A DNA stretch of 64,000 nt from a bacterium (GCA_016124445.1 WGNR01000006.1:186001-250000), one strand, 5' to 3'; numbered from the stretch's first letter, positions 25,982-34,979 are shown. Notes: generated by a model from the letters alone, not told the origin. Translations and numbers: made by a program.

Positions 25982-26010
25982 TTGACTACAAGTCACGATT
26001 CTGGCATCAT
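25982..26010 (+). promoter_or_regulatory. Candidate promoter of the Fe-alcohol dehydrogenase/carrier unit
   Basis: TTGACT (25982-25987), 17 bases, CATCAT (26005-26010): the -35 matches consensus at 5 of 6, the -10 at 4 of 6. A small inverted repeat TCAAC-AAA-GTTGA overlaps the -35, a possible operator for the XRE-cupin regulator. Confidence 0.35.
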
Positions 26011-26242
26011 AGTCGACACGGTCAGGGATGTTGAACGAGGCCACAGTTTTCTTTTGCCAATTCTGGAGCTCGATGCCCCTCACCCCGACCTGGTTCGTGG
26101 TGATGCGGTTCCCCATGTTTGGTTAGGTCTGGAAGTCGAGACAACCCTGCCTGATCCGACCCTGCATGCGGAGTGGATTCAGATGGAAAATCGACCGATG
26201 TGGGATTTTCGTTTGACCCTGTCCGAACTAACCGCCAAGTAA
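25982..26242 (+). CDS. Doubtful small ORF upstream of the Fe-alcohol dehydrogenase
   Basis: An 86-codon frame whose only early start is a TTG that coincides with a candidate -35 box. The second half (VWLGLEVETTLPDP; WDFRLTLSEL) has a protein-like composition and ends 34 bases before the dehydrogenase start. There is no visible ribosome site and no family I recognise. A shorter real peptide starting internally, or an untranslated leader, are both possible. Confidence 0.25.
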   Translation: MTTSHDSGIIVDTVRDVERGHSFLLPILELDAPHPDLVRGDAVPHVWLGLEVETTLPDPTLHAEWIQMENRPMWDFRLTLSELTAK

Positions 26243-26276
26243 GCCCACGCATTTGGTTTTTGCTGGAAGAGTACCT

Positions 26277-27452
26277 TTGAAAGCACCGCAAGCGGGACAA
26301 GTCGTTCATCTGCGCGAAGGAGCGTTGGCTGAGTTGGCTGCGATCTGCCGTTTTGACAACGCCAGTCAGATTCTGTTTGTCGTCGACGAAGATGCGTATC
26401 AGTTCTCTGGGGCTGTCGACGAGTTGGAAGAGAGCTTGCAAGAGTTCACCGTCACCCGGTTCTCCGATTTCGAGGCCAACCCGAAGCTGGAGGATGTGGA
26501 GCGCGGCGTCAAACTTTGCCGCGAGGTCGATCCCGATTTGATTGTCGCTTTGGGCGGAGGTACGGCGATCGACATTGCCAAGCTGATCGCCTGCATTGCC
26601 TTGCAACAGCTTTCGCCGCGAGCCGTTGCGTTGGAAGGGCTGGCCGATGGAGTTTCGCTGCCGCTGGTCGCGATCCCCACGACCGCCGGGACCGGTAGCG
26701 AAGCGACACCGTTCGCGGTGATGTACATGGATGGCGCGAAGTACTCGATCGCCGCGCCGCAGATGTTGCCCAACGTGGCGATCATCGACCCGACGCTCAC
26801 CTACAGCCTTCCGCCGCAGTTAACGGCCGCGACCGGCCTGGACGCCTTCTGCCAGGCGATGGAATCGATCTGGGCGGTTGAGGCAACCGATGCTTCTGTC
26901 GCCTATGCGTCGATCGCCGCGCGATTGGCACTCGACCACTTGCCGCAGGCAGTGAAAAACCCAAATCCGCCAGCCCGCTTGGCGATGGCTCGCGCTTCGC
27001 ACATGGCCGGCAAGGCGATCGCCATCAGCAAGACGACGCTACCTCATGCGTTGAGTTACGCGATTACCAGCCAATATGGGGTACCTCACGGTATCGCGGT
27101 GGCCATGACCTTTCGGGCGGTCATGACCTATAACCTGGGCATCACGGCAAACGACTGCAACGATCCTCGCGGGCACACGCATGTTCAGAAACGGTTAAAA
27201 TTGATCCTCGATGTGCTTGGAGTTGGTACGATCGAAGAAGCCCAATCGCGGATCGTAGCCTGGTTCGCTTCGCTTGGCGTGGAGACTGACCTGCGTTCGG
27301 CCGGAATCGAGTCGATCGAGCAGCTCGAAGAAGTGGTCTCGCAAGTGAATGCCCAGCGGCTGCAGAACAATCCTCGCCAGGCAAGCACCGAGGAAATATT
27401 CGCGTTGCTCTCGAAAGATTTTCAGCTTGGCGACGCGGCCTGCGCCGGTTGA
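26277..27452 (+). CDS. Phosphonate-associated iron-containing alcohol dehydrogenase
   Basis: 391 residues from a TTG at 26277, preceded by GGAAGAG; a TTG at 26253 would add eight residues. Group III Fe-alcohol dehydrogenase: NAD-binding LIVALGGGTAIDIAKLIA, the substrate loop IPTTAGTGSEATPFAV, metal-ligand segments GLDAFCQAMES, TLPHALSYAI and YGVPHGIAVAM. In the first segment Gln replaces the common His ligand. It resembles the TIGR03405 group found beside phosphonate genes. It may reduce acetaldehyde released by PhnX, or interconvert phosphonoacetaldehyde and hydroxyethylphosphonate; sequence cannot decide. Confidence 0.85.
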   Translation: MKAPQAGQVVHLREGALAELAAICRFDNASQILFVVDEDAYQFSGAVDELEESLQEFTVTRFSDFEANPKLEDVERGVKLCREVDPDLIVALGGGTAIDIAKLIACIALQQLSPRAVALEGLADGVSLPLVAIPTTAGTGSEATPFAVMYMDGAKYSIAAPQMLPNVAIIDPTLTYSLPPQLTAATGLDAFCQAMESIWAVEATDASVAYASIAARLALDHLPQAVKNPNPPARLAMARASHMAGKAIAISKTTLPHALSYAITSQYGVPHGIAVAMTFRAVMTYNLGITANDCNDPRGHTHVQKRLKLILDVLGVGTIEEAQSRIVAWFASLGVETDLRSAGIESIEQLEEVVSQVNAQRLQNNPRQASTEEIFALLSKDFQLGDAACAG

Positions 27453-27479
27453 TGAACTGCTAACGACAGCGTACAAATC

Positions 27480-28778
27480 GTGACCAACTCCACTGCAAAA
27501 ACCGCCAGCCGTTCCGCCGATTCATTTTGGGCCGTCTGGGCTGTCGTCGCGGCCTTTGGAACGTACTTCTGCATGTACGGTTTCCGCAAACCATTCACCG
27601 CGGCCGGCTACGAAGATAGCTGGCTGCTGGGCGTCGACTTCAAAACGTTTGCCGTGTCGACGCAAGTGATCGGGTACATGCTCTCGAAGTTTATCGGGAT
27701 CAAGGTCGTCTCGGAGATGTCGCCTGGGCGCCGCGCGATGGCGCTAGTTGGGCTGATCCTGTTCGCGGAAGCTGCGCTTGCCATCTTTGGAATCGCGCCA
27801 AGGCCCTTCAACATTGTCGGCTTGTTTTTCAATGGCCTGGGGCTCGGAATGGTGTTCGGGCTGGTGATTGGTTTTCTGGAAGGACGGCAGCTGACCGAAG
27901 CACTCGTCGCAGGCCTCTGCGCCAGCTTCATCCTGGCCGACGGTGTGACCAAGTCAGTTGGCACGTGGCTGCTTGACTCTGGTGTCTCGGAAGACTGGAT
28001 GCCATTCACGGCCGGGCTGGTGTTTCTGTTGCCGCTGTGCCTGTTTACTTGGATGTTGTCGCGAATTCCGGCCCCGACCGAAAGCGACATCGAAAGCCGC
28101 TGCCGGCGCGAAACGATGAGCGGACATCAGCGCTGGCAACTCTTCTTCAAATATGCCCCTGGGCTGATACTGCTTGTCTTGGTTTACCTGCTGGTCACCG
28201 TCATGCGAAGCGTCCGCGCCGATTTCGCGACCGAACTGTGGCAGGCGTTGAACTACGAAGCCGATCCATCGACGTTCACCCTTTCAGAGATCCTGGTAGC
28301 CGCCGGCGTTCTGCTAGTCAGCGGAATGTCGGTCTACATAAAAAGCAACCGAGCCGCTTTCTTCCTTTCGCTGGGAACCTGCATGGCGGGCTTCGTGCTG
28401 CTGGCGATTGTGCTGACCACGCAGCAAGCGGGAGCCATCTCCGCATTCCCTTTCATGGTCCTGGTCGGCTTCGGCTTGTACGTCCCGTATGTGACGCTGC
28501 ACACGACGGTCTTCGAACGCCTGCTGGCCATGACCCGCGAACGAGGCAACCTCGGCTACCTGATGTACCTGGCCGACGCATTTGGCTACCTCGGCTATGT
28601 CGCGGTAATGTTCACCCGCAGCTACCTGACCAGCCAACCCAATCCCTTGGGCTTCTTCATCACTTTCAGCTGGGTCGCGTTGGCATTGTCGCTGTTAAGC
28701 CTCACAGTGACTGCCCTCTATTTCCGCCAGGTGGAACCGGCACCGGTTGAAGTCCCGGCGGTTGAGCAGGGTTCTTAG
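27480..28778 (+). CDS. DUF5690-type major-facilitator carrier
   Basis: 432 residues starting at a GTG, 27 bases after the dehydrogenase gene. About twelve hydrophobic segments are visible, beginning FWAVWAVVAAFGTYFCMYGF and continuing through RAMALVGLILFAEAALAIFG and LNIVGLFFNGLGLGMVFGLV-like helices, with a central cytoplasmic loop (ESDIESRCRRETMSGHQRW). It fits the DUF5690 branch of the major facilitator superfamily. Position at the end of the phosphonate unit suggests uptake of an organophosphorus compound or export of the alcohol product (inference). Confidence 0.8.
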   Translation: MTNSTAKTASRSADSFWAVWAVVAAFGTYFCMYGFRKPFTAAGYEDSWLLGVDFKTFAVSTQVIGYMLSKFIGIKVVSEMSPGRRAMALVGLILFAEAALAIFGIAPRPFNIVGLFFNGLGLGMVFGLVIGFLEGRQLTEALVAGLCASFILADGVTKSVGTWLLDSGVSEDWMPFTAGLVFLLPLCLFTWMLSRIPAPTESDIESRCRRETMSGHQRWQLFFKYAPGLILLVLVYLLVTVMRSVRADFATELWQALNYEADPSTFTLSEILVAAGVLLVSGMSVYIKSNRAAFFLSLGTCMAGFVLLAIVLTTQQAGAISAFPFMVLVGFGLYVPYVTLHTTVFERLLAMTRERGNLGYLMYLADAFGYLGYVAVMFTRSYLTSQPNPLGFFITFSWVALALSLLSLTVTALYFRQVEPAPVEVPAVEQGS

Positions 28779-28810
28779 AGAAGTCGCATTCAGCGACCAG
28801 AAAAGAAAAA

Positions 28811-28845
28811 AGCACGCCCAGAGGGACTCGAATCTCCGACCTACA
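28811..28845 (-). repeat. Decayed copy of the tRNA-Arg 3' end (left island boundary)
   Basis: The 35 bases here match the 3' acceptor and T-arm of the tRNA-Arg at 40356-40429, in the same orientation, with only three mismatches between AGCACGCCCAG and CCGACCT. The mismatches break the T-stem, and upstream of CGACCT the similarity ends, so this is not a working tRNA. It is what integration into a tRNA 3' end leaves at the far boundary of an element. Confidence 0.7.
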
Positions 28846-29206
28846 GGTAATACGGCCGTGAGGGTCTTAGCAAGTCATAGATTGGGCAACTTTTTTGACA
28901 AGTAGGGACAGGTTTAGCTTTTATAGGCTGTTGTTGATGCAATCTTTGCGGCATCCCTTACTGCTCGTCTGAGACGCGACTTCGTTCTTTTGTGATCATC
29001 ACTGTCGAGTGAAACAGCGCAACGTGCCGGGTGGGAAATCTGACTCTCCCACACGCCTAAATAGCATGATGTCAATAAGTTACGAACCGGGTTCGGCAAA
29101 CCACACCCGGGGTTCGTGGGGGGACGTCTAAATCATCCTAGGGTTGTTAGTGGGAAATTGAAGTGGTTTGGGAAACAACACAAGGTCACGGGAAAGGGGC
29201 AGTCCA
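28846..29206. other. Non-coding left end of the island
   Basis: About 360 bases between the repeat and the first signalling gene. No convincing gene is seen; a 61-codon minus-strand frame (28914-29099) has no recognisable family. A near-palindrome CGAACC-G-GGTTCG is present at about 29083-29095, a possible operator. A candidate promoter lies at 28895-28924. Confidence 0.4.
28895..28924 (+). promoter_or_regulatory. Candidate promoter of the signalling cassette
   Basis: A perfect TTGACA (28895-28900) is followed after 18 bases by TTTTAT (28919-28924), a weak -10. It is just inside the left island boundary and points into the seven-gene unit. Confidence 0.35.
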
Positions 29207-31000
29207 GTGTCTAGTTCGGTTGTATCATCCGTGGAATTGTCACGAATCCTAGTGATTGACGACAATCCCGCAATTCACGCTGATTTTCGAAAGGTCCTAG
29301 AGGGAGACACTGAAGTCGATCCTCTTCTTGATCTGAGTACAGAACTCTTTGGAGAGCAGCCCACCTCCACTCAATTCAAACCAGCGTTCGAAATTGATAC
29401 GGCCCAACAAGGCCAAGCTGGATTTGAGAAGGTCAAGCATGCGATCGAAGACGGGCAGCCGTTTGCCATGGCGTTTGTGGATATGCGAATGCCCCCTGGC
29501 TGGGACGGTCTAGAGACGATTGAAAATCTGTGGAAGGTCGACCCAGAGCTTCAAGTTGTTATCTGCACCGCGTATGCCGACTATTCTTGGTCGGAAGTTG
29601 TCGAGCGTCTTGGTTCGAACGATCGGTGGCTTGTTCTCAAAAAGCCTTTTGACAATGCGGAAGTTTGCCAGATAGCTTCCGCGTTGACGAAGAAACGACA
29701 GTTATCCGATCAACTACGTGCTCAGCTGGGAAAGCTTGAAAGGCGACTCGACGAAGGAACGCTGGCGCTGCAAGAGCGAGAACAAAGATTACGAAACATT
29801 CTTGATACGGCTCCCGACGGGATAATTACGTTCGACGAATGCGGTGTCATCGAATCGGTCAACCCTGCCGCGTGCAATCTGTTTGGATTTGAGGCCGGGC
29901 GTGTCATTGGTAAATCAATTGGTTCGCTCCTTTCGGGTTCGCCTGAGACGGGACAATGCGAAGTTCGAGACATCTTTGCATTGAACGAAAATGCCCTCGC
30001 TTCGTCCGTTGAGGTGGAGTCGATTCGCACAGATGGCGGCATTTTTCCAGCCCAGTGGACGGTCGGCTCCGCGTCAAATGACAATTGTCAGTTTTATACG
30101 GCCATTGTGCGTGACCTCTCCGAACACAAACAGCTTCAGTGCAATCTGGCCCAAGCACAGAAGCTGGAATCTGTGGGGCAATTGGCGGCTGGTATTGCGC
30201 ATGAAATAAACACGCCGACGCAATACATTGGAGACAATATTCGGTTTCTTCGTGATGCGTTTTTCGACATCAAGAAAGTCCTCGAAAGGCTTCAGTTGTT
30301 ATGCAGCGCCTGCCAAGAAGGAAACTCTTACCCAGATCTGGTGAATGATGCACTGCAGGCCAGCACGGCATGCGACATCGAATTCGTGCTGGGCGAAGTG
30401 CCAGACACAATCGATCAGACGTTGGAAGGAATTGCAAGAGTTGCCTCAATCGTACAGGCGATGAAGGAGTTTTCCCATCCAGGTGATGATGAGAAGTCGC
30501 TGGTTGACATTCATGCGTCTTTGCAAACATCCATCACCGTTTCTCGAAACGAGTGGAAATATGTCGCTGAGGTGAGGAGAGATTTTGCAACGGATATGCC
30601 TCTCGTGCCTTGTTTGGTTGGAAGGTTAAACCAAGTCTTTCTGAATCTGATAGTCAATGCGGCCCATGCGATAGAGGCAGCGGGCGCGGGCGCCGAGAAC
30701 GAGAAGGGAACAATATCAATTTCTACTTCACATACGGATCAGTGGGCGATCATTGAAATCAGCGACACCGGAACAGGGATCCCTCCTGAAATTCGCAATC
30801 GCATATTCGACCCATTTTTCACGACCAAAGGTGTTGGTAAAGGAACGGGGCAGGGGCTCGCCATCGCAAGGTCGGTCGTCGTTGATAAACATGGAGGAAC
30901 GATCGATGTGATATCGGAACCCCAACAAGGGACGACGTTTGTAATCCGACTACCCTTGGCAAATCCGAATTCTCAACTGGACGAGTTGGAGGCCAAATAG
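29207..31000 (+). CDS. Receiver-PAS-histidine kinase
   Basis: 597 residues from the GTG at 29207, which has GGGG seven bases upstream; a TTG at 29168 lacks one. The receiver (about 10-165) has ILVIDDNPAIH, acceptor Asp92 in FVDMRMPPGWDG, CTAYADYS and LKKPFD, with about 30 extra residues (LLDLSTELFGEQ and on) before strand 2. A PAS domain follows (LRNILDTAPDGIITFDE), then the kinase with His332 in AAGIAHEINTPTQYIG and an ATPase domain (NLIVNAAHAIEAAG, ISDTGTGIPPE, GTGQGLAIAR). No membrane segment, so soluble. First gene of the cassette, directly abutting the next. Confidence 0.93.
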   Translation: MSSSVVSSVELSRILVIDDNPAIHADFRKVLEGDTEVDPLLDLSTELFGEQPTSTQFKPAFEIDTAQQGQAGFEKVKHAIEDGQPFAMAFVDMRMPPGWDGLETIENLWKVDPELQVVICTAYADYSWSEVVERLGSNDRWLVLKKPFDNAEVCQIASALTKKRQLSDQLRAQLGKLERRLDEGTLALQEREQRLRNILDTAPDGIITFDECGVIESVNPAACNLFGFEAGRVIGKSIGSLLSGSPETGQCEVRDIFALNENALASSVEVESIRTDGGIFPAQWTVGSASNDNCQFYTAIVRDLSEHKQLQCNLAQAQKLESVGQLAAGIAHEINTPTQYIGDNIRFLRDAFFDIKKVLERLQLLCSACQEGNSYPDLVNDALQASTACDIEFVLGEVPDTIDQTLEGIARVASIVQAMKEFSHPGDDEKSLVDIHASLQTSITVSRNEWKYVAEVRRDFATDMPLVPCLVGRLNQVFLNLIVNAAHAIEAAGAGAENEKGTISISTSHTDQWAIIEISDTGTGIPPEIRNRIFDPFFTTKGVGKGTGQGLAIARSVVVDKHGGTIDVISEPQQGTTFVIRLPLANPNSQLDELEAK

Positions 31001-32224
31001 ATGGCTGCTCTGAGAACAATCCTATTCGTCGACGACGAGCCGAATATCCTTTCCGCAATACGACGGGCGCTCAGAACGTTTCGCGACCAGTGGAATATGC
31101 TCTTTGCCGAAGGTGCGGAAGCCGCACTTGCAATATTAAAAAAACGAAAGGTGGACGCCATTGTGACAGACATGAAGATGCCTGGGATCAACGGTGCCCA
31201 GCTTCTGAATGTCATTCAGGAAAGGCATCCGGATGTAATTCGGATTATTCTTTCAGGCCAATCTGACGAAGAGTCCCTTCAGCAATCTGTTACGCGGAGC
31301 CATCAGTTTTTTTCAAAACCATGCGACCCCACCGAACTGTTCCGCACAGTGCATCGGTCATGTGTGCTCAGAGATAGGCTGTCAAGTCATGTATTGAAAG
31401 AACTGGTGTCGCGTACGAACACCCTTCCTAGCATCCCCAAGGTTTACTCCCAGGTCGTCGACGAACTGAATTCGCCTTCCGCCTGCGTGCGTACGGTCGC
31501 GGAACTCATCTCTCAAGATGTCGCGATGAGCACTAAACTGCTGCAGCTAATCAATTCGTCCTTTTTTTCTCTGAAGGGAAGAATTGAGAGCCCCGCTCAG
31601 GCGGCGGCATTGCTTGGAATCAATGTGCTCAGGCCAATTGTCTTGACAGTGGGAATCTTCTCTCAATTTCACGTGAGGGACGAGAACGCATTTTCACTTG
31701 AAGGCTTTTCGGAGCACAGCTTGGCGGTTGGCAAGGCAGCTGAGTTGATAGCACGCGACTTTGGGGCTCCCAAGCAGGTGATTGACGATTCTCAAATGGC
31801 AGGGCTCATTCACGATGTCGGCCAACTGCTGCTGGCCTCTCGCCTTCCCGATGAATACGACCGATGTCACCATGCCGTTCTAGACTCAGGCCAAGGTTTT
31901 GGTGTCGCGGAAAGGCAGTTTTTCGGTACCAGTAGTTCTGATATCGGTGCCCACTTGCTGGGGCTGTGGGGCTTGCCTCAACCAATTGTTGAGGCCGTTG
32001 CGTACCACCACAATCCGAGTGAGATCGACACCCGCACCTTTACGCCACTCTTGGCAGTACATATTGCCAATTCCTTAGTGAACGAAACTCCGATGGCCAA
32101 CCCAATTGAATGTCGTCCTGAAATCGACAGTCAGTGGATTGAAGAGATCGGTTTTGCGGAGAACCTGCCGGCCTGGCGAGACCTGGTGTTTACGACTTTT
32201 TGCAAGGATACGTCAGATGAATAA
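31001..32224 (+). CDS. Receiver-HDOD response regulator
   Basis: 407 residues; the ATG follows the stop of the kinase gene without a gap. The receiver has TILFVDDEPNILSAI, acceptor Asp57 in VTDMKMPGING and FFSKPCD. An HDOD domain follows (LPSIPKVYSQVVDELNSP, ISQDVAMSTKLLQLINSSFF, LLGINVLRPIVL), including AGLIHDVGQLLL and YHHNPSE. HDOD proteins act in signal transduction without cyclic-di-GMP hydrolysis, mostly by protein contacts. Likely an output of the cassette kinases. Confidence 0.92.
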   Translation: MAALRTILFVDDEPNILSAIRRALRTFRDQWNMLFAEGAEAALAILKKRKVDAIVTDMKMPGINGAQLLNVIQERHPDVIRIILSGQSDEESLQQSVTRSHQFFSKPCDPTELFRTVHRSCVLRDRLSSHVLKELVSRTNTLPSIPKVYSQVVDELNSPSACVRTVAELISQDVAMSTKLLQLINSSFFSLKGRIESPAQAAALLGINVLRPIVLTVGIFSQFHVRDENAFSLEGFSEHSLAVGKAAELIARDFGAPKQVIDDSQMAGLIHDVGQLLLASRLPDEYDRCHHAVLDSGQGFGVAERQFFGTSSSDIGAHLLGLWGLPQPIVEAVAYHHNPSEIDTRTFTPLLAVHIANSLVNETPMANPIECRPEIDSQWIEEIGFAENLPAWRDLVFTTFCKDTSDE

Positions 32225-33386
32225 ACGCGTCCTCTTCGTCGACGACGACCCCAACCTCCTAAGTGGAATCAGGAGGCACCTTCGAAAGCATTTTGAGATC
32301 CAAACGGCAACAAGCGGGGCCGAGGGGCTTTTGATACTTGAAGACTGCGGGCCGTTTGCAGTGATTGTGTCAGACATGCAGATGCCCGAGATGAACGGCG
32401 CACAGTTTTTGTCTGAGGTCCGCCGCAAGCACCGCGATTCGACGAGAATTATGCTTACTGGCGATGCCGGACAAAAAACCGCAATTGACGCTGTCAATTG
32501 CGGAGAAGTCTTTCGATTTGCCAACAAGCCATGCCCAATCGAAAAACTGCGAGAACTCGTCGAATCCGGAATTGAGCAATATCGTCTGGTAACCGCAGAA
32601 AAAACTATCTTGTCGAAAACACTGGGGGGAAGCGTCGGTGTCTTGACCGAGATACTTTCCTTGAGCAACCCCAAGGCCTTTGGAAGAACGGCAAGAGTCC
32701 GCGCTCTTGCGAAAAAGATCTGTGATCGCCTTTCGGGCTTCGATGGATGGGAAGTTGAGTTGGCGGCTATGCTTTTTCCGGTCGGCTATTTGTCTGTCCC
32801 CGAGTCGATTCTTGATCGGATCAACAAGGGGGAAGTCCTATCAGCCTCAGAGCAAGAGCAATTTGACCGGCACGCAACCGTTGGCAGCAACTTGATCAAC
32901 CGGATACCGCGTCTACAGAGCGTAGCAAGAATTGTGGCATACCAGGGAAAAGCGTTTGATGGTTCCGGTTATCCGAAGGACGAAGTGTCGGAAGCAGCGA
33001 TTCCCATTGGAGCTCGTATCCTGAAACTGCTAATCGACTTCGATGCACTACTTCAGTCAGGTGTCGAGGAAAACAGAGCGGCAGCAATTCTGTCCGGAAG
33101 ATCTGGTCATTACGACCCCGAAATTCTGGAGGAGTTGAATGCGATCGTGGGTGTCGACTTCGTGATCCGAGAAATACCGGTGACCGATTTGGAAGATGGC
33201 ATGCTCTTGGAGAGCAATCTGTGCACGATGGAAGGAGAGGTGTTACTGGCGAAAGGGCGTTATGTTAGCGCCGTAATCGTGGAACGTCTTCACGACTTCA
33301 TGCGCACGCGTGCCGTTAGGAAAACTGTGCAAGTTCGAGAACTGAGCCCAATGGAAGCGGTTGTTACCAGTTCGGAGACCCGTTGA
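32217..33386 (+). CDS. Receiver-degenerate HD-GYP protein
   Basis: 389 residues; the ATG at 32217 overlaps the previous gene by 8 bases. The receiver has RVLFVDDDPNLLSGI, the acceptor Asp in VSDMQMPEMNGA, and FANKPCP. The second domain aligns with HD-GYP phosphodiesterases, but the metal-binding HD of the usual HDIGK is replaced (AAMLFPVGYLSVPESIL, residues 182-198). The HHE of HHExxDGxGYP is YQGKAFDGSGYP (242-253): only the GYP end survives. I infer a catalytically dead domain used for binding. A conserved-looking C-terminal extension (LEDGMLLESNLCTMEGEVLL) follows. Confidence 0.85.
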   Translation: MNKRVLFVDDDPNLLSGIRRHLRKHFEIQTATSGAEGLLILEDCGPFAVIVSDMQMPEMNGAQFLSEVRRKHRDSTRIMLTGDAGQKTAIDAVNCGEVFRFANKPCPIEKLRELVESGIEQYRLVTAEKTILSKTLGGSVGVLTEILSLSNPKAFGRTARVRALAKKICDRLSGFDGWEVELAAMLFPVGYLSVPESILDRINKGEVLSASEQEQFDRHATVGSNLINRIPRLQSVARIVAYQGKAFDGSGYPKDEVSEAAIPIGARILKLLIDFDALLQSGVEENRAAAILSGRSGHYDPEILEELNAIVGVDFVIREIPVTDLEDGMLLESNLCTMEGEVLLAKGRYVSAVIVERLHDFMRTRAVRKTVQVRELSPMEAVVTSSETR

Positions 33387-33501
33387 GGTCTGCGCGGCGG
33401 CCCAACAGCGGCGACCGATGGACGACGCATGCTTGTCAGAAACTCAGATATTCCATTCCACGATGATATTACGATCGCGAGATCGACCTATTAGGGCAGC
33501 C

Positions 33502-34923
33502 ATGAATAACTCTGAATTCGCAAAGTTCGCAATAAACTCCTTGCAAGGAGACACTCCGGATCACCTGAGCAATCGTCGCCTGTTGGTCATCGATGACAAT
33601 ACTTCAATTCACGATGATGTCCGGAAAATACTCCCTTCCGCCCAAACCAACTCATACGATTTGGGTGCCGACGAGAAGCTGCTCTTTGGTGCGTCGACAA
33701 ACTCAGAATGGGAGCTGGCGGATTTCGAAATCGATTTCGCTATTCAGGGGGATGAGGGAGTGGGACTTGTGGCGAAGGCGGTCACATCCTGTCCGTATTC
33801 GGTTGCCTTAATCGATGTTCGCATGCCGCCTGGTATTGATGGAATCGAAACCACCCGCAGGATCTGGGAGGTTGATCCGAGAGTGCAGGTCGTTCTATGC
33901 ACCGCATACTCGGACTATTCTCTTCGAGACATGCTTAAGTGTCTTGATATTCAGGATAGGCTACTTGTCTTGAAGAAACCCTATGACCCGATAGAGTTGG
34001 CATTGATGGTCGTCAACCTGTCAGAAAAATGGCGACTGTCTCGCATCACGGCCAATGCGTTCGAGGTTAAGACCGAGCAAATTGCCGATTCTCATCGTGT
34101 TCTTCAGATTCTCGAAGCGTGCCAACACGCAATGGAGGGCGAATGTGAAACGCTTCAGAATCATGCGGATGCACTTAGTGAACGTATACAACGCCAAACA
34201 ACGGAGTTGCTCGGCACGCGGGAGATTACTTGTTTGGCGCTCGCGCAGTTGGCCGAATCTCGAGATCCCGAAACTGGCGAACACCTTTGTCGGATGCAAG
34301 CATTCAGCCAAGTCATCGCTAATCAATTGGCAAATGACGATTCGTTCGAAGAACCCCTGAACAGCGATTTTCTCCATGATCTTTGGAGATCGTCTCCGCT
34401 GCACGATATCGGCAAAGTCGGTATTCCGGATTGCATTCTACTCAAACCTGGTCGTCTGACCGCCGAAGAATTCCTCGTCATGCGACAGCATGCTGAAATA
34501 GGTGCGACAGCGATTGATTCGGTACGGAATCGGAGTGACTTCGGAGGTTTTCTAAGTGTGGCCGCCGATATTGCTCGTTACCACCATGAACGGTTTGACG
34601 GCAAGGGATATCCCCATGGCCTGAAAAATTTTGAGATACCGCTTTCCGCAAGAATCGTCGCAGTCGCCGATGTCTTCGATGCGTTAACTTCGAAACGGGT
34701 CTACAAGGACGCGATAGAACCTCGCCAGGCAAGAGAGATGATACTTGCAGACGCAGGATCACATTTCGATCCGAGAATTGTTGCCGCATTTGAAGTGGTT
34801 TTCGACAAGATTGTTGCAATACGCGATCGAATCAATTGTGGCGACAGCTTCAGTATTGAGCAATTGACTGACTTCTCGCCATCTGAACATAGCTATGCGA
34901 ACGGAGCTTGCTTTGAATGCTAG
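33502..34923 (+). CDS. Receiver-HD-GYP cyclic-di-GMP phosphodiesterase (RpfG-like)
   Basis: 473 residues from the ATG at 33502 (AGGG upstream); earlier in-frame ATGs at 33418 and 33463 give unlikely N-termini. The receiver (LLVIDDNTSIHDD, LIDVRMPPGIDG, CTAYSDYSLRD, VLKKPYD) has the same long insertion as the first kinase of the cassette. A helical linker leads to an intact HD-GYP domain: His301-Asp302 in LHDIGKVGIPD, His361-His362 in YHHERFDGKGYP, and VADVFDALTSKRVYK. It should hydrolyse cyclic-di-GMP when the receiver is phosphorylated. Located before the binding-protein gene in the same direction. Confidence 0.92.
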   Translation: MNNSEFAKFAINSLQGDTPDHLSNRRLLVIDDNTSIHDDVRKILPSAQTNSYDLGADEKLLFGASTNSEWELADFEIDFAIQGDEGVGLVAKAVTSCPYSVALIDVRMPPGIDGIETTRRIWEVDPRVQVVLCTAYSDYSLRDMLKCLDIQDRLLVLKKPYDPIELALMVVNLSEKWRLSRITANAFEVKTEQIADSHRVLQILEACQHAMEGECETLQNHADALSERIQRQTTELLGTREITCLALAQLAESRDPETGEHLCRMQAFSQVIANQLANDDSFEEPLNSDFLHDLWRSSPLHDIGKVGIPDCILLKPGRLTAEEFLVMRQHAEIGATAIDSVRNRSDFGGFLSVAADIARYHHERFDGKGYPHGLKNFEIPLSARIVAVADVFDALTSKRVYKDAIEPRQAREMILADAGSHFDPRIVAAFEVVFDKIVAIRDRINCGDSFSIEQLTDFSPSEHSYANGACFEC

Positions 34924-34979
34924 TTTTTCCCGAGGAATGTTTCCCAATACGTAGAACAAAACCAAGTTGAAGGGGCAAT

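Noticed and set aside
28813..28888. A second complete tRNA gene at the left boundary
   Set aside because: Only the acceptor 3' strand and T-arm resemble a tRNA; the T-stem has mismatches and no anticodon or D-arm can be folded upstream.
28914..29099. A 61-codon minus-strand frame at the left island end as an integrase remnant
   Set aside because: No Arg-His-Arg-Tyr tyrosine-recombinase signature or other integrase motif is visible, so I do not call it a remnant.
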